Origin: Alphaproteobacteria bacterium 33-17
GTDB taxonomy: Bacteria; Pseudomonadota; Alphaproteobacteria; Rickettsiales; 33-17
DNA: 46,422 nucleotides
Direction: 5' to 3'
NCBI GenBank assembly: GCA_001897445.1
Contig: MKSX01000026.1
Location: 1 to 46,422, forward strand
Position numbers and translations under genes: made by a program. A model generated the notes under the pieces. The model did no database searches. It was not told where the DNA came from and saw only the letters and a program-made list of their open reading frames with translations. Shown one piece after another: positions 9,517 through 21,191 of this stretch (within the stretch, counting starts at the first letter, position 1; every line of letters begins with the position of its first letter).

Positions 9517-11076
9517 CTACTCCGATAAAAACAATTTGGCATAATTTCCTATAGATTGCGTAATAAATCTATTCACAATGTCAGGATAAACACCAATTAA
9601 TAAGGTAATAAACGCAAGCGGAATATAATATACTCTCTCTAAAACAGTTGCGTCTTTAAAATGCTCAATTTCAGGATTTGTAATTTTTCCAAACATTACT
9701 TTTGCATATAATACAAGCATGTATATTGCGCCTAAAACTACACCTAATGCAGTTAAAATGCCGAAAGTTTTATGAACTGAAATTACACCCAGCATTACCA
9801 AAAATTCACCAACAAATCCGCTAGTTCCTGGAAGTCCTACTGAGGAAAGCATAAATATCATAAAGAATGCACTTAAAACTGGCATTTTACTTGCAACGCC
9901 GCCATATGCAGCAATTTCTTTTGTATGAAGCCTGTCATATAAGCTGCCAACTATTAAGAAAAGTGCCGCAGATACAAAGCCATGGCTTATCATTTGGAAT
10001 ATTGATCCGTAATATCCAGCATAGTTAGTTGCTGCAATATTCATACCTTCAAAATTAACTATATTATGGGTTTTAGCACCATACTTTAATCCTATGAACA
10101 TACCGATAGTAACATATCCCATATGAGCAATAGATGAATATGCTATCATTTTCTTCATATCTTTTTGGGCAAAAGCAACTATGGACGCATAAATAATGGC
10201 AATAATACTTAGCACTACTATAAAATCGGTAAAATATACTGACGCCTCAGGTAGCATTGGTATAGAGAACCTTAAAAAGCCGTAGCCACCTAGCTTAAGT
10301 AAAACACCCGCTAATATTACAGAACCTGCTGTAGGCGCTTGTACGTGCGCATCTGGCAGCCAAGTATGAAAAGGAAACATTGGGATTTTCACAGCAAATG
10401 ATGCAAAGAGTGCTAGCCATAAATATTTCTGTATTGTTAGTGATAGGCTTGGCGTAAGCATCTGAAGTGATACTATATCGAATGTTGAAAATTGATTGTT
10501 TAAATATAAAATTGCTACTAATAATAAGACCGATCCCAAAAATGTATACAGGAAGAATTTCATCGCTGCGTAAATTCTGTTATCTCCCCCCCATATACCA
10601 ATGATCATAAACATAGGTATTAGAGATGCTTCAAACATGATATAAAATAATATAGCATTCATTGAGGTAAATATACCTATAACAATCGCCTCTAAAAACA
10701 AAAAACTTGCCATATATAGCTTTAATCTTTGTTTTACTGCACCACTTGCCAGTATACAAATCGGCATTAGAGATGTAGTTAACATAATGAGAGACAATGC
10801 TAAGCCATCAACCCCAAGCACTGGCAGACCATAGCCATAATCTTCTACAAATGCAAAGCTTGAGTAATTTTCTAAGCTTGAAAATACAGCAGGGTTTACG
10901 AAAAAAGAATAGGAAATGATTAATGAAACTATGAATGTAGCAAGTGTTGAAATTAAACTAAAGTTTCTAATTTGCTTTTGGCTTTTTTCATCATTATTTT
11001 GAAACATTAATAATATTAGTAAACCTGCGATAAGCGGTATAAATATTAAAATACTTAAATATGGTAACTTTGTCAT
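9517..11076 (-). CDS. nuoM: NADH-quinone oxidoreductase subunit M
   Basis: The second antiporter-like proton channel of complex I, 519 residues and multi-spanning. It carries the family segment FHTWLPDAHVQAPTAGSV and the Lys-containing QKDMKKMIAYSSIAHMG. It lies between nuoL (4-base gap) and nuoN (6-base gap), as expected. No anomalies are seen. Confidence 0.97.
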   Translation of the reverse strand: MTKLPYLSILIFIPLIAGLLILLMFQNNDEKSQKQIRNFSLISTLATFIVSLIISYSFFVNPAVFSSLENYSSFAFVEDYGYGLPVLGVDGLALSLIMLTTSLMPICILASGAVKQRLKLYMASFLFLEAIVIGIFTSMNAILFYIMFEASLIPMFMIIGIWGGDNRIYAAMKFFLYTFLGSVLLLVAILYLNNQFSTFDIVSLQMLTPSLSLTIQKYLWLALFASFAVKIPMFPFHTWLPDAHVQAPTAGSVILAGVLLKLGGYGFLRFSIPMLPEASVYFTDFIVVLSIIAIIYASIVAFAQKDMKKMIAYSSIAHMGYVTIGMFIGLKYGAKTHNIVNFEGMNIAATNYAGYYGSIFQMISHGFVSAALFLIVGSLYDRLHTKEIAAYGGVASKMPVLSAFFMIFMLSSVGLPGTSGFVGEFLVMLGVISVHKTFGILTALGVVLGAIYMLVLYAKVMFGKITNPEIEHFKDATVLERVYYIPLAFITLLIGVYPDIVNRFITQSIGNYAKLFLSE

Positions 11077-11080
11077 ATTT

Positions 11081-13006
11081 CTACCAGAAAATATAATATG
11101 TTAATAAACCAAGCAAACCAATGAACATCACAAATGCATAGTGATATATGAGTCCAGTTTGAGCTTTTGAAACTTTATAAGCAATTTGCTTTGTAGCCGA
11201 TGCAAAACCGTTAGGACCAAAGCCATCTACAATTTTAATATCAAATAACTGCCATATTTTTTGAGCAATTTTTGTAAACGGCTCAACAAACGCTTTATGG
11301 TAAATTTCATCAAAATAAAATTTATTAAATGAAAGCTTATAAACTGGCTTCAAATATTTTTTCATAGTGTCTTTCATATTTGGGATCAGTATATATACTG
11401 CAAAAGCTGAAATTATCGCAATAACACCAAGTATTAATGGTAAGATTTTGATTATTTGAGGAGTATGATGAATTTCACTTAGAATATTATGAGCTTCCTG
11501 AACTTTAATCGCACCATTCCAGAATGCTAAATTTTCATGAATAATTCCTAAAATTTCTGCACCATAGTATCCTGAAAACACCGCGCCAAATGCCAAGACA
11601 AATAAAGGCACAAGCATTACCAGAGGCGATTCATGAACATGCGATGCTACTTCATCATTGTAATTAGCCTTACCATGGAATACATTAAATAACAGCCTCC
11701 ACGAATAGAATGTAGTTAGGAAAGCTGCAAATACAGTTGCAAAATAAGCAAATTTAGCAATATCACCATGGCTCATAAACGCAGATTCAATAATTGCATC
11801 TTTGGAATAGTAGCCTGCAAGTGGTGGGAATCCTGCGATAGCAATTGATCCAATCCAGAACATAGCATATGTTACAGGAATTTTTTTCCACAAATTACCC
11901 ATGTTAAAGATATTTTGTTCATCACTCATTGCATGTATTACGCTACCTGCGCTTAAGAATAAAAGCGCCTTGAAGAATGCATGTGTTGCTAAATGAAAAA
12001 TTGCCACAGGATATGCAGATAAACCACATGCTACAAACATATAACCTAACTGACTACAGGTAGAATATGCGATTATTTTCTTAATATCAGTTTGTGTCAT
12101 TGCAACAATTGCGGCGAACATTGCTGTTAAACTTCCTATGATTACTATAAAGCTTCTAACATCTGCTGAATATTCAAACATCGGGGAGAATCTCGCAACT
12201 AAGAAAACACCGGCTGTTACCATTGTTGCAGCGTGAATAAGAGCAGAAACAGGTGTTGGTCCTTCCATTGCATCAGGGAGCCAAGTATGTAAACCCAATT
12301 GCGCTGATTTACCCATTGCCCCTAAGAAAAGCATTAAGCAAATAAAATCTATTGCATTAAATGCATATCCAAAGACCATAAAAGTAGAATCTAATTTATT
12401 TGGAATTTGAGTAAATATTTCGCTGAAATTAATAGAACCAAATAAGTAATAAATACATGAAATCCCGATGATAAATGCAAGATCACCGACTCTGTTAACT
12501 AAAAAAGCTTTAATTGCGGCTTTATAAGCAGACTCTTTATGATACCAAAATCCAATTAATAAATACGAGCAAACACCTACGCCTTCCCAGCCGAAAAATA
12601 CCTGTAATAAGTTGTCAGCAGTAACTAACATAAGCATTGCAAATGTAAATAAAGATAAATACGCCATAAACCTTTGGATGTGTGGGTCGTGATGCATATA
12701 CCCTACTGAATATAAATGCACTAAGAATGAAACTGATGTAACTACAATAAGCATTACAGCAGTTAAACTATCAATAGTTACTGTCCAGCTAACTTTAAAC
12801 ATTGGAATATTTATCCATGAAAAAAGTGTAGAAGTAAGAATTTGCTTATCTAAAATTACTGTTTTAAATGTAAGTAATGCACAAATTAATGCTACAAATA
12901 TAGCGGCTGTTGTTATAGACTGCGCAAAATTACGCGATACATTCCTACAAAACAGTCCAGCTATTGCTGCTCCAAATAAAGGTAAAAGTACAATTGCTTC
13001 GATCAT
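11081..13006 (-). CDS. nuoL: NADH-quinone oxidoreductase subunit L
   Basis: The distal, largest proton-pumping subunit, 641 residues. It shows HTWLPDAMEGPTPVSAL and the TQTDIKKIIAYSTCSQLG motif, and has a long C-terminal extension (after about 480) that matches the lateral helix region of NuoL. AAAGGGG stands upstream of the ATG. It follows nuoK with a 3-base gap. Confidence 0.97.
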   Translation of the reverse strand: MIEAIVLLPLFGAAIAGLFCRNVSRNFAQSITTAAIFVALICALLTFKTVILDKQILTSTLFSWINIPMFKVSWTVTIDSLTAVMLIVVTSVSFLVHLYSVGYMHHDPHIQRFMAYLSLFTFAMLMLVTADNLLQVFFGWEGVGVCSYLLIGFWYHKESAYKAAIKAFLVNRVGDLAFIIGISCIYYLFGSINFSEIFTQIPNKLDSTFMVFGYAFNAIDFICLMLFLGAMGKSAQLGLHTWLPDAMEGPTPVSALIHAATMVTAGVFLVARFSPMFEYSADVRSFIVIIGSLTAMFAAIVAMTQTDIKKIIAYSTCSQLGYMFVACGLSAYPVAIFHLATHAFFKALLFLSAGSVIHAMSDEQNIFNMGNLWKKIPVTYAMFWIGSIAIAGFPPLAGYYSKDAIIESAFMSHGDIAKFAYFATVFAAFLTTFYSWRLLFNVFHGKANYNDEVASHVHESPLVMLVPLFVLAFGAVFSGYYGAEILGIIHENLAFWNGAIKVQEAHNILSEIHHTPQIIKILPLILGVIAIISAFAVYILIPNMKDTMKKYLKPVYKLSFNKFYFDEIYHKAFVEPFTKIAQKIWQLFDIKIVDGFGPNGFASATKQIAYKVSKAQTGLIYHYAFVMFIGLLGLLTYYIFW

Positions 13007-13009
13007 AAA

Positions 13010-13333
13010 CTACCCCTTTAACTGATTTGCGCTATCTACCGTAATTGTATTTTTATTACGATAGTATATTACAAGTATAGCAAGCCCAATGGCAGCTTCA
13101 GCAGCCGCAACTGTTAAAATAAAGATTGCAAATATTTGACCCTCTAACTGGTCTCTCTGCATAGCTGAAGCTATAAAATTAATATTTACAGATAATAAAA
13201 TAAGCTCGATGCAAAGCAATATTGCTATAAGATTCCTACGGTTTATAAAAATACCAGCAACGCCAATAGTAAATATTATCGCTGAGAGTATAAAGTAATC
13301 TATAATAGATACCGCAATTAAACTAGTTTCCAA
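13010..13333 (-). CDS. nuoK: NADH-quinone oxidoreductase subunit K
   Basis: A small three-helix membrane subunit of complex I, 107 residues. The helices include the conserved acidic residues in [12 protein letters not shown] and [13 protein letters not shown]. The start codon is TTG (bases 13331-13333), not ATG. A GGGAG element is correctly placed before it and there is no nearby in-frame ATG. The gene overlaps the end of nuoJ by 11 bases, suggesting translational coupling. The start could be a few codons further in, since family members usually begin near the SIIDYF segment. Confidence 0.93.
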   Translation of the reverse strand: METSLIAVSIIDYFILSAIIFTIGVAGIFINRRNLIAILLCIELILLSVNINFIASAMQRDQLEGQIFAIFILTVAAAEAAIGLAILVIYYRNKNTITVDSANQLKG

Positions 13334-13952
13334 AGTTTGCTCCCTGTCCTGTTTCCATTTTTACTATTTTTAAACCACCTTCTTTTGTACGAGATAATTG
13401 TTTATTAATATCTTGTTTTCTAACTTTTTCTCTGGTTCTTAAAGTAAGTAAAATTGATCCTATCATAGCTACTAACAAAATAATTCCTGATAATTGGAAA
13501 GGTATCGAATACTCTGTGTAGAGAACATCACCTATTTGTCTAATATTCGACTTTGAATTTGGTAAATGCGGCACATAAAATGAATTTGACGCCATAACTT
13601 TTGTATATGAATTATTGAACATTACAAATAAGTCTATAAATAATACACTTCCTACAAAAAGTGCAAAATATATATTTTTGTAAAAACCCTTTCTAATTTC
13701 AGCAATATTAATATCTAGCATCATTACAACGAATAAGAACAATACAGCTACAGCGCCCACATATACTATCACTACAGTCATAGCCAAAAATTCAGCTGAT
13801 ATTAATACAAATAACGCTGCTGCATTAAAAAACACCATTATTAATGAAAGAACTGAATGTACGGGATTACGAAGACTAATTACCATAAGTGAGAATATCA
13901 CCATAAGGCTTGCGAAAAAATAAAAACTGAGACCTGCAATTAAATCTACCAT
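13323..13952 (-). CDS. nuoJ: NADH-quinone oxidoreductase subunit J
   Basis: A membrane subunit of complex I, 209 residues, with five predicted helices. The conserved third helix region is [19 protein letters not shown], which contains the pi-bulge helix of the family. A polar, basic C-terminal tail of about 35 residues follows the last helix. It starts with ATG 3 bases after the nuoI stop and its end overlaps nuoK. Confidence 0.95.
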   Translation of the reverse strand: MVDLIAGLSFYFFASLMVIFSLMVISLRNPVHSVLSLIMVFFNAAALFVLISAEFLAMTVVIVYVGAVAVLFLFVVMMLDINIAEIRKGFYKNIYFALFVGSVLFIDLFVMFNNSYTKVMASNSFYVPHLPNSKSNIRQIGDVLYTEYSIPFQLSGIILLVAMIGSILLTLRTREKVRKQDINKQLSRTKEGGLKIVKMETGQGANFGN

Positions 13953-13955
13953 AAT

Positions 13956-14438
13956 CTACCTGTACTCTGCTTCTTTATTAATATTATCTGCAATTTGTTG
14001 TTCCCATATTGCACCATTTCTGAGCAGCTTTTCTTTATTATAAAACAGCTCTTCTCTGGTTTCAGTTGCAAATTCGTAATTTGGTCCTTCAACAATTGCA
14101 TCAACTGGGCATGCTTCCTGACAAAATCCACAGTAAATACATTTTGTCATGTCTATATCATAACGAGTTGTTCTACGGCTTCCGTCTTCTCTTTGCTCTG
14201 CTTCAATTGTTATCGCCTGTGCTGGGCAAATTGCCTCGCATAACTTACATGCAATACATCTTTCTTCACCATTAGGATATCTGCGTAAAGCATGCTCACC
14301 CCTAAATCTTGGGCTTATTGGTGATTTTTCATACGGGTAATTAATTGTAACTTTTGGCTTGAACATATACTTTAAGGTTAGCGCCATTCCTGCCACAATC
14401 TCATAAAGTAAAAATGATTTTAGATACCTGTTAAACAT
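13956..14438 (-). CDS. nuoI: NADH-quinone oxidoreductase subunit I
   Basis: The peripheral-arm subunit carrying clusters N6a and N6b. Two complete 4Fe-4S motifs are visible: C61, C64, C67, C71 and C100, C103, C106, C110. At 160 residues it matches the TYKY/NuoI family. It is the link carrying electrons towards NuoB. The gene lies 12 bases after nuoH. Confidence 0.97.
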   Translation of the reverse strand: MFNRYLKSFLLYEIVAGMALTLKYMFKPKVTINYPYEKSPISPRFRGEHALRRYPNGEERCIACKLCEAICPAQAITIEAEQREDGSRRTTRYDIDMTKCIYCGFCQEACPVDAIVEGPNYEFATETREELFYNKEKLLRNGAIWEQQIADNINKEAEYR

Positions 14439-14450
14439 TCCAAACCTTTT

Positions 14451-15452
14451 CTAAACATTATTTGTATATACCACAACGCTTGCAACAAGCACAACCCATA
14501 TTAGGCTTAGCGGTAAGAAAACTTTCCAGCCTAGTCTCATAAGCTGATCATATCTGTAACGTGGAAGAGTTGCCCTTACCCATAAAAAGCAGAACAATAC
14601 AAAAGCAATTTTTGATACAAACCAGATAAAACCTGGGATAAAGCTTAAAGCTTCAATATTAAATGGCGGAAGCCAGCCTCCCATAAATAGTATCACAAGC
14701 ATAGCACTTGTTAGAATCATATTTGCATATTCCCCTAAAAAGAAAAGCGCAAATGGAATAGATGAATACTCTACGTTATAACCTGCAACAAGCTCTGCTT
14801 CTGCTTCTGGTAAATCAAATGGAAGTCTGTTTGTTTCAGCAAGAATTGATATAAAAAATACAACTGACATAGGAAGAAGTAACAACTCAAAATACCATGG
14901 CATATTCTTTTGAGCCAGTACTATTTCTGTAAGGTTTAGCGTGCCAGTACACAAAAGAACTGTAATAATTACAAGCCCCATTGATACTTCATAAGAAATC
15001 ATCTGTGCAGATGATCTGATAGCACCTAAAAACGCATATTTAGAATTACTTGCCCACCCTGACATTATAATGCCGTATACACCAAGTGATGATACTGCCA
15101 ATAAATATAGTACGCCCACGTTTATATTTGCTATAGCACCATTTTCGCTAAATGGCACAACTGCCCAGCCTATTAAAGCCAATACAAAGGTTACTATAGG
15201 CGCAATCATAAAGATCACTTTATTAGCCTGAGTTGGAAGTATAATCTCTTTAAGCATGAGCTTAAGACCATCAGCAAAAGCCTGTAATAATCCGAAAGGT
15301 CCTACAACGTTAGGTCCTTTGCGCATTTGCATAGACGCAATAACCTTTCGCTCGGCATATGTTAAGTATGCAACACACACAAGTAAAGGTACTATTACTA
15401 AAAGTATTTTTCCTATAATAAAAACTACAGGTAATATGATACTTTCTAACAT
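14451..15452 (-). CDS. nuoH: NADH-quinone oxidoreductase subunit H
   Basis: The membrane subunit that forms the quinone site with NuoB and NuoD, 333 residues and about eight helices. Family motifs include [14 protein letters not shown] near the N-terminus, [19 protein letters not shown] with its run of functional acidic residues, and [15 protein letters not shown]. Its ATG directly abuts the nuoG stop codon. Confidence 0.97.
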   Translation of the reverse strand: MLESIILPVVFIIGKILLVIVPLLVCVAYLTYAERKVIASMQMRKGPNVVGPFGLLQAFADGLKLMLKEIILPTQANKVIFMIAPIVTFVLALIGWAVVPFSENGAIANINVGVLYLLAVSSLGVYGIIMSGWASNSKYAFLGAIRSSAQMISYEVSMGLVIITVLLCTGTLNLTEIVLAQKNMPWYFELLLLPMSVVFFISILAETNRLPFDLPEAEAELVAGYNVEYSSIPFALFFLGEYANMILTSAMLVILFMGGWLPPFNIEALSFIPGFIWFVSKIAFVLFCFLWVRATLPRYRYDQLMRLGWKVFLPLSLIWVVLVASVVVYTNNV

Positions 15453-17501
15453 TTATGCAGCCTCTTCGTCTTTGTTTTTAAACAGCTTTGCACATTCCGC
15501 CATAGTTCTTGATGACCTCGATATTGGATCTGTCATAAAGAAATTATCACAAATTGTATTTATGGTAGAATTATTTATATCACCTGCACTACCAAAAGCT
15601 ACAAAATTTTCAGATAAAATTTCATCTATTTTTGCAAAATGTGGATGTTTTGCATAAATTTCACTACGTAACTCTTTTAAATTTTTTGGAGCCGTAATTC
15701 TGCCAATATTTTCAATGACTTCAGATAAAATCTGGTAATCAGGTTTTGCCATATTTAAAGGCGCTACAGCCATTTTTGTTTGCTGTACTCGTCCTTCCAT
15801 ATTTAAATATATTGCATTTTTCTCAGTATAAGCGCTTCCTGGTAACACTACATGGCTATGTTTAGCACCATTATCGCCATGGTGACCCTGATAAATAATT
15901 TTACATTTATCACTAATACCAGATAAAGCAAATTCATCTGCGCCTAATAGGTATAAAACTTTTATATCACCAGATTTTGCCGCTTCAATCATTTGGTATG
16001 CATTCATCCCGTTTTCAGGCACAAACCCAAGGTCAAGGCTAGCAACTCTGCTTGCAGCTTTATGAAGTACGTTATAACCTTTATGATCATCACGGTTTAT
16101 GTTAAATTTCTCACAAATATCAGAAAGGACTTTTTGAACTGAATACGAATCTTCTCTTGCAAAAATAGCCTCACCAACAATAATTACAGGGTTTTTAGCG
16201 TTTTGTAATTTCTCAGCAAATTCGTGCTCACCTGCCAGAATATCCTTTAAAATATTTGCATTATCGCCTAAATGCTCAACTGGATATGTTTGATCGTCAA
16301 TTTTACCAATACTTGCGAAATATGTATGATTTTTACGATATGTTTTGCGTAATCTTGCACCTACCATTGAAGCTTCATAACGTGGATTGCTTCCAACAAA
16401 TAGAACAACATCAGCTTTTTCTAAGCCTTGTATTGTTGTGTTAAACAAATAAGAGAATCTATTATTAAATTTATATTTTAAGCCTTTTACACCGTCTATG
16501 TTTTTAATATTTAGATCATCTGCGATTCTTTTCATGAGATAAATTGACTCACCATCTGCAAGATCACCAGCAATAAAGCCAATTTCAGATGGCTTATGGG
16601 TATTAAGCAAATTCTTTACAGCAGCATATGCATCTTCCCATGAAGCTTCTTTAAACTTACTGTTTTCTTTAAGCATTGGTCTATCAAGTCTTTGATATTT
16701 TAAACCATCATAAGCAAATCTTGTTTTATCGCTTATCCATTCTTCGTTGATTTCTTCATTAATTCTTGGAAGAATACGCATTACTTCAAGACCTCTGTAA
16801 TCTACCCTAATGTTGCTTCCAACAGCATCTAAAACATCAATAGATTCAACTTTGCGAAGTTCCCAGCTTCTTGCTTTGAATGCATAAGGCTTGGATGTAA
16901 GCGCTCCAACCGGACATAAATCAATTATATTGCCTGATATTTCAGATGAAACTGCTTTTTCAACATAAGTACCAACTTCCATATGTTCGCCTCTGCCTGT
17001 TGCACCAAGGTCTGGAACACCTGCAATCTGGTCAATAAACCTGATACATCTGGTACAGTGAATACATCTTGTCATATGGGTTTTAATCAGAGGACCCATA
17101 TATTTATCTGTTACAGCACGTTTATTTTCGTGGAAACGGCTACCGCACTTACCATATGCCATAGCTTGATCTTGCAAATCACATTCACCACCTTGATCAC
17201 ATATAGGGCAGTCAAGCGGATGATTAATTAGTAAAAACTCCATTACACCTTCACGAGCTTTCTTAACTGTAGGCGTATCAGTTTTTATTACCATGCCATC
17301 ATTTACAGGCATTGCGCAAGATGCAACTGGTTTTGGTGCTTTTTCCATTTCTACTAAGCACATACGGCAGTTACCAGCAATCGATAATTTATCATGGTAG
17401 CAGAATCTTGGTATTTCAATACCTGCAATTTCACAAGCCTGAATAACTGTAAGACCTGCTGCTACTTCAATCTCTTTGCCATCTATTGTAATTTTTGGCA
17501 T
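15453..17501 (-). CDS. nuoG: NADH-quinone oxidoreductase subunit G
   Basis: The 75-kDa-type iron-sulphur subunit, 682 residues. Cluster ligands can be read directly: 2Fe-2S N1b by C34, C45, C48, C62; 4Fe-4S N5 by H94, C98, C101, C107; N4 by C146, C149, C152, C196. The extra N7 cluster motif of E. coli-type NuoG is not seen, as in mitochondrial-type enzymes. The molybdopterin-oxidoreductase-like C-terminal half is present but degenerate, as normal. It lies 13 bases after nuoF. Confidence 0.97.
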   Translation of the reverse strand: MPKITIDGKEIEVAAGLTVIQACEIAGIEIPRFCYHDKLSIAGNCRMCLVEMEKAPKPVASCAMPVNDGMVIKTDTPTVKKAREGVMEFLLINHPLDCPICDQGGECDLQDQAMAYGKCGSRFHENKRAVTDKYMGPLIKTHMTRCIHCTRCIRFIDQIAGVPDLGATGRGEHMEVGTYVEKAVSSEISGNIIDLCPVGALTSKPYAFKARSWELRKVESIDVLDAVGSNIRVDYRGLEVMRILPRINEEINEEWISDKTRFAYDGLKYQRLDRPMLKENSKFKEASWEDAYAAVKNLLNTHKPSEIGFIAGDLADGESIYLMKRIADDLNIKNIDGVKGLKYKFNNRFSYLFNTTIQGLEKADVVLFVGSNPRYEASMVGARLRKTYRKNHTYFASIGKIDDQTYPVEHLGDNANILKDILAGEHEFAEKLQNAKNPVIIVGEAIFAREDSYSVQKVLSDICEKFNINRDDHKGYNVLHKAASRVASLDLGFVPENGMNAYQMIEAAKSGDIKVLYLLGADEFALSGISDKCKIIYQGHHGDNGAKHSHVVLPGSAYTEKNAIYLNMEGRVQQTKMAVAPLNMAKPDYQILSEVIENIGRITAPKNLKELRSEIYAKHPHFAKIDEILSENFVAFGSAGDINNSTINTICDNFFMTDPISRSSRTMAECAKLFKNKDEEAA

Positions 17502-17514
17502 AACTTTTAACCCT

Positions 17515-18789
17515 CTATGCTACTCTTTTTCTATATTCTTCAATTCTTTGCTCAATTACTGGTCTGAAGTGTCTTATAAGCCCCTGAATTGGCCATGCCG
17601 CTGCATCACCTAGCGCACAAATTGTATGACCTTCGATCTGTTTGGTTACATCAAGCAATTGATCAATTTCGTGTTTTTCTGCTCTGCCTTCTACTAAACG
17701 CATCATAACGCGCCACATCCAGCCCGTACCTTCACGGCATGGCGTACACTGACCACATGATTCATGCATATAAAATTTACTCAGTCTTGCAATTGCATAA
17801 ATAATATCTGTCGATTTATCCATAACGATTACTGCCGCTGTGCCAAGTCCGCTTTGAACTGCCCTCAAACTATCGAAATCCATTAGCACTTCATCGCAAA
17901 TTGATTTTGGAAGCATCGGAACAGATGATCCACCAGGAATAATTGCAAGCAAGTTATCCCAGCCGCCTCTAACGCCACCAGCATGTTTTTCAATAAGTTC
18001 TTTAAGCGGAATTCCCATAGCTTCTTCAACGTTACAAGGCTTGTTGACATGACCTGAAATTGAGAAGATTTTGGTACCAGTATTATTAGGTCTGCCAATA
18101 CCTGCAAACCAGTCAGCACCACGTCTTAATATTGTTGGTGCTACTGCGATTGACTCAACGTTATTTACTGTCGTAGGGCAGCCGTAAAGTCCAACTCCCG
18201 CAGGAAATGGCGGCTTAAGCCTTGGTTGACCTTTATTTCCTTCTAAACTCTCGAGTAACGCAGTCTCTTCACCACAAATATAAGCACCAGCTCCTCTATG
18301 AACATATAGATCAAAATCCCAGCCTGAACCACAAGCATTTTTACCAATTAGACCTGCTTTATAAGCTTCGTCTATAGCATATTGTAATCTTTGTGCCTCA
18401 TGGACATATTCACCACGAATATATATATAACAAGCATGCGCTCTGATTGCGAATGATGCAATTAAGCACCCTTCAATAAGCATATGCGGGTCTGAACGCA
18501 TAATCTCACGATCTTTACATGTTCCAGGTTCACTTTCATCGGCATTAACTACTAAATATGAAGGCTTAGCATGAGTTTTTGGCATAAATGACCATTTCAT
18601 ACCAGTTGAGAACCCAGCCCCACCTCTACCGCGAAGTCCAGATTTTTTAACTTCTTCAATGATATTATCCTGACCGCGTTCAATTAAAGCTTTGGTATTA
18701 TCCCAAATGCCACGTTTTTTTGCGCCATCCAACTTCCAATCATGCTCGCCATATAAGTTTTTAAAAATTCTGTCTTTATCATGCAACAT
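17515..18789 (-). CDS. nuoF: NADH-quinone oxidoreductase subunit F
   Basis: The NADH- and FMN-binding 51-kDa-type subunit, 424 residues. It has the FMN/NADH glycine-rich loop [13 protein letters not shown], the [13 protein letters not shown] segment, and the N3 4Fe-4S ligands in [12 protein letters not shown] plus a later Cys (HTICALGD). It is the electron entry point of complex I. It follows nuoE by 2 bases. Confidence 0.98.
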   Translation of the reverse strand: MLHDKDRIFKNLYGEHDWKLDGAKKRGIWDNTKALIERGQDNIIEEVKKSGLRGRGGAGFSTGMKWSFMPKTHAKPSYLVVNADESEPGTCKDREIMRSDPHMLIEGCLIASFAIRAHACYIYIRGEYVHEAQRLQYAIDEAYKAGLIGKNACGSGWDFDLYVHRGAGAYICGEETALLESLEGNKGQPRLKPPFPAGVGLYGCPTTVNNVESIAVAPTILRRGADWFAGIGRPNNTGTKIFSISGHVNKPCNVEEAMGIPLKELIEKHAGGVRGGWDNLLAIIPGGSSVPMLPKSICDEVLMDFDSLRAVQSGLGTAAVIVMDKSTDIIYAIARLSKFYMHESCGQCTPCREGTGWMWRVMMRLVEGRAEKHEIDQLLDVTKQIEGHTICALGDAAAWPIQGLIRHFRPVIEQRIEEYRKRVA

Positions 18790-18791
18790 AA

Positions 18792-19400
18792 TTACACACC
18801 CTCTTTCAGAGTTGTTTTACCGCCCTCAGGCATTGAATTGAGGCGACCATTTTGTGGTCCTACTTTTACTTCTTTTCCTGCTGCTAAATCATCTAATAGT
18901 TTTGTGAAGTTTTCTTCATTTAAATCTTCAAAGTAGTCATCATTAATTTGCACCATTGGAGCATTGGAACACGCACCTAAACATTCAACTTCTAAAAGGC
19001 TAAACATTCCATCTTCTGAAGTTTCGCCAGATTCAATACCTAGCTTGTTTTTGCAAACTTTTTTAATGTCGTCAGCGCCTCTTAACCAACATGGGGTTGT
19101 TCCGCAAAGCTGTATAAAATACTTTCCAACAGGGGCAAGATTAAACATTGTATAAAATGTTGCAACTTCATATACTCTGATTTCTGGCATATTCAAAATT
19201 GAAGCAATTTTTGTCATTGCAGCACGCGGAATCCAGTTATCATTTTGTCTTTGCGCTAAATCAAGTAGTGGAAGCACAGCACTTTGCTGACGCCCTTCTG
19301 GATACTTAGCAATAATTGCTTTAATTTTTTCTTGATTTTCAGCATTAAACTCAAATGTTTTTGGTTGCTCAAAATGCTTACTTGGTTTTATGCCACTCAT
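18792..19400 (-). CDS. nuoE: NADH-quinone oxidoreductase subunit E
   Basis: The 24-kDa-type thioredoxin-fold subunit, 202 residues, with 2Fe-2S cluster N1a ligands C99, C104, C140 and C144. The ATG overlaps the nuoD TGA by three bases (ATGA arrangement), indicating translational coupling. The C-terminal 40 residues are a polar extension common in alphaproteobacterial homologues. Confidence 0.97.
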   Translation of the reverse strand: MSGIKPSKHFEQPKTFEFNAENQEKIKAIIAKYPEGRQQSAVLPLLDLAQRQNDNWIPRAAMTKIASILNMPEIRVYEVATFYTMFNLAPVGKYFIQLCGTTPCWLRGADDIKKVCKNKLGIESGETSEDGMFSLLEVECLGACSNAPMVQINDDYFEDLNEENFTKLLDDLAAGKEVKVGPQNGRLNSMPEGGKTTLKEGV

Positions 19401-20578
19401 CTATCAATCTCTCCAAATACAATATCAAGGCTTCCTATAATTGTTACTACGTCTGCAAGTAAATGTCCTTTTGACATAAAATCTAATCCTTGCAAATGAG
19501 CAAAACCTGGCGCTCTTAATCTACATCTATATGGTTTATTTGTACCATCTGCAATCACATGCACACCAAACTCTCCTTTTGGAGCCTCTACCGCTGCATA
19601 ATATTCACCCGCTGGCACATGATACCCTTCAGTATAAAGCTTAAAGTGATGAATTAATGCTTCCATAGATTTTTTCATTTCAGTTCTAGGAGGCGGTGCA
19701 ATTTTCTTATCTAACGTTTTCACAGGACCTTTTGGCATTTGTTCCAAGCATTGCTTTATGATCTTAACTGACTGGTACATCTCTTCAACACGCACCAAAT
19801 ATCTGTCATAACAGTCACCGTTTTTACCAACTGGAATATCAAAATCCATTTTGCTATAAACATCATATGGCTGTGATTTTCTTAAGTCCCAGGCAATACC
19901 AGATCCTCTAACCATTGCACCTGAAAATCCCCAGTTCATTGCCTCTTCAGGCGATACAACACCAATATCAACTAAACGCTGCTTCCAAATTCTGTTATCT
20001 GTTAGTAAACTTTCAACATTCGCCAAGCATTCAATAAATTTATCATTAAAGTTTTTAATATCGCTTAATAAATCATCTGATATATCCTGAGCTACACCAC
20101 CAGGTCTGAAGTATGCAGCATGCATACGCGAGCCGCTTGCTCTTTCGTAAAATTCCATAAGTTTTTCACGTTCTTCAAAAAGCCATAAAAGCGGAGTAGT
20201 TGCACCAACGTCAAGCGCTTGTGTTGTAATATTCATTATATGGTTTAAAAGTCTGCCAAGCTCAGCAAATAACACTCTAATATACTGCGCCCTAAGTGGC
20301 ACATCACAACCAAGCAATTTCTCTACTGCTAAGCAATAAGCATGCTCCTGATTCATCGGAGCTACGTAATCAAGCCTGTCTAAATAAGGTAGTGCCTGCA
20401 AATAGGTTTTATGCTCCATAAGCTTTTCAGTACCTCGGTGAAGAAGACCTATGTGTGGGTCAGCTCTGTCAATAACTTCACCATCCATCTCTAAAACCAG
20501 CCTTAATACTCCGTGTGCCGCTGGATGCTGCGGACCAAAGTTAAGGGTCATATTTTTAATTTCAAACTGCTGCGACAT
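19397..20578 (-). CDS. nuoD: NADH-quinone oxidoreductase subunit D
   Basis: The 49-kDa-type subunit that forms the quinone pocket with NuoB, 393 residues. It carries [16 protein letters not shown] at the N-terminus (His residues of the quinone site), [13 protein letters not shown], and the conserved C-terminal segment ending in GEIDR. It ends in TGA, which also shows that TGA is a normal stop codon in this genome. It lies 10 bases after nuoC. Confidence 0.98.
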   Translation of the reverse strand: MSQQFEIKNMTLNFGPQHPAAHGVLRLVLEMDGEVIDRADPHIGLLHRGTEKLMEHKTYLQALPYLDRLDYVAPMNQEHAYCLAVEKLLGCDVPLRAQYIRVLFAELGRLLNHIMNITTQALDVGATTPLLWLFEEREKLMEFYERASGSRMHAAYFRPGGVAQDISDDLLSDIKNFNDKFIECLANVESLLTDNRIWKQRLVDIGVVSPEEAMNWGFSGAMVRGSGIAWDLRKSQPYDVYSKMDFDIPVGKNGDCYDRYLVRVEEMYQSVKIIKQCLEQMPKGPVKTLDKKIAPPPRTEMKKSMEALIHHFKLYTEGYHVPAGEYYAAVEAPKGEFGVHVIADGTNKPYRCRLRAPGFAHLQGLDFMSKGHLLADVVTIIGSLDIVFGEIDR

Positions 20579-20588
20579 AACTCACCTT

Positions 20589-21191
20589 TTATGCTTTTGC
20601 TTTTTCATCACCAGGAAGAACATAATGCGCACCTTCCCATGGGCTTAAAAAGTCAAAACTTCTATATTCTTGTGATAAATTTACTGGTTCATAAACAACT
20701 TTTTTGGTTTCCATATCATAGCGAACTTCAACATATCCTGTAAGTGGAAAGTCCTTACGAAGCGGATGACCCTGGAAGCCATAATCTGTAAGTATTCTTC
20801 TTAAATCTGGGTTGCCGTTAAACATAACGCCATACATATCCCAAACTTCACGTTCGTACCATATAGCACCACTAAATATGGATGATACCGAATCAAGTAT
20901 TTCATCACTATCAGCTGATGTTTTAATATAAACCCTTTTATTATACTTCATACTTAGAAGCTGATATGTTACTTCAAATCTCTTTTCTTTGTATGGAAAA
21001 TCAGAACAAAAAATATCAATCAATGTTTTGAACTGCATTTTTTCGTCATCTTTAAAAAAACAAATTGCATTCAAAATATTTTGACTGTCAACGCGGCAGT
21101 GAACCGAATTATCATGCGCAATATGCAAATCATTAAGGCATGTAATATTAGCATTTATATAAGTTATAAGCTCTTCGTTACTATGACTCAT
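20589..21191 (-). CDS. nuoC: NADH-quinone oxidoreductase subunit C
   Basis: The 30-kDa-type peripheral subunit, 200 residues. It shows the family signature [13 protein letters not shown] followed by [19 protein letters not shown] and the C-terminal FDFLSPWEG. It is separate from nuoD, unlike the fused nuoCD of enterobacteria. Its ATG overlaps the end of nuoB by 11 bases. Confidence 0.97.
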   Translation of the reverse strand: MSHSNEELITYINANITCLNDLHIAHDNSVHCRVDSQNILNAICFFKDDEKMQFKTLIDIFCSDFPYKEKRFEVTYQLLSMKYNKRVYIKTSADSDEILDSVSSIFSGAIWYEREVWDMYGVMFNGNPDLRRILTDYGFQGHPLRKDFPLTGYVEVRYDMETKKVVYEPVNLSQEYRSFDFLSPWEGAHYVLPGDEKAKA

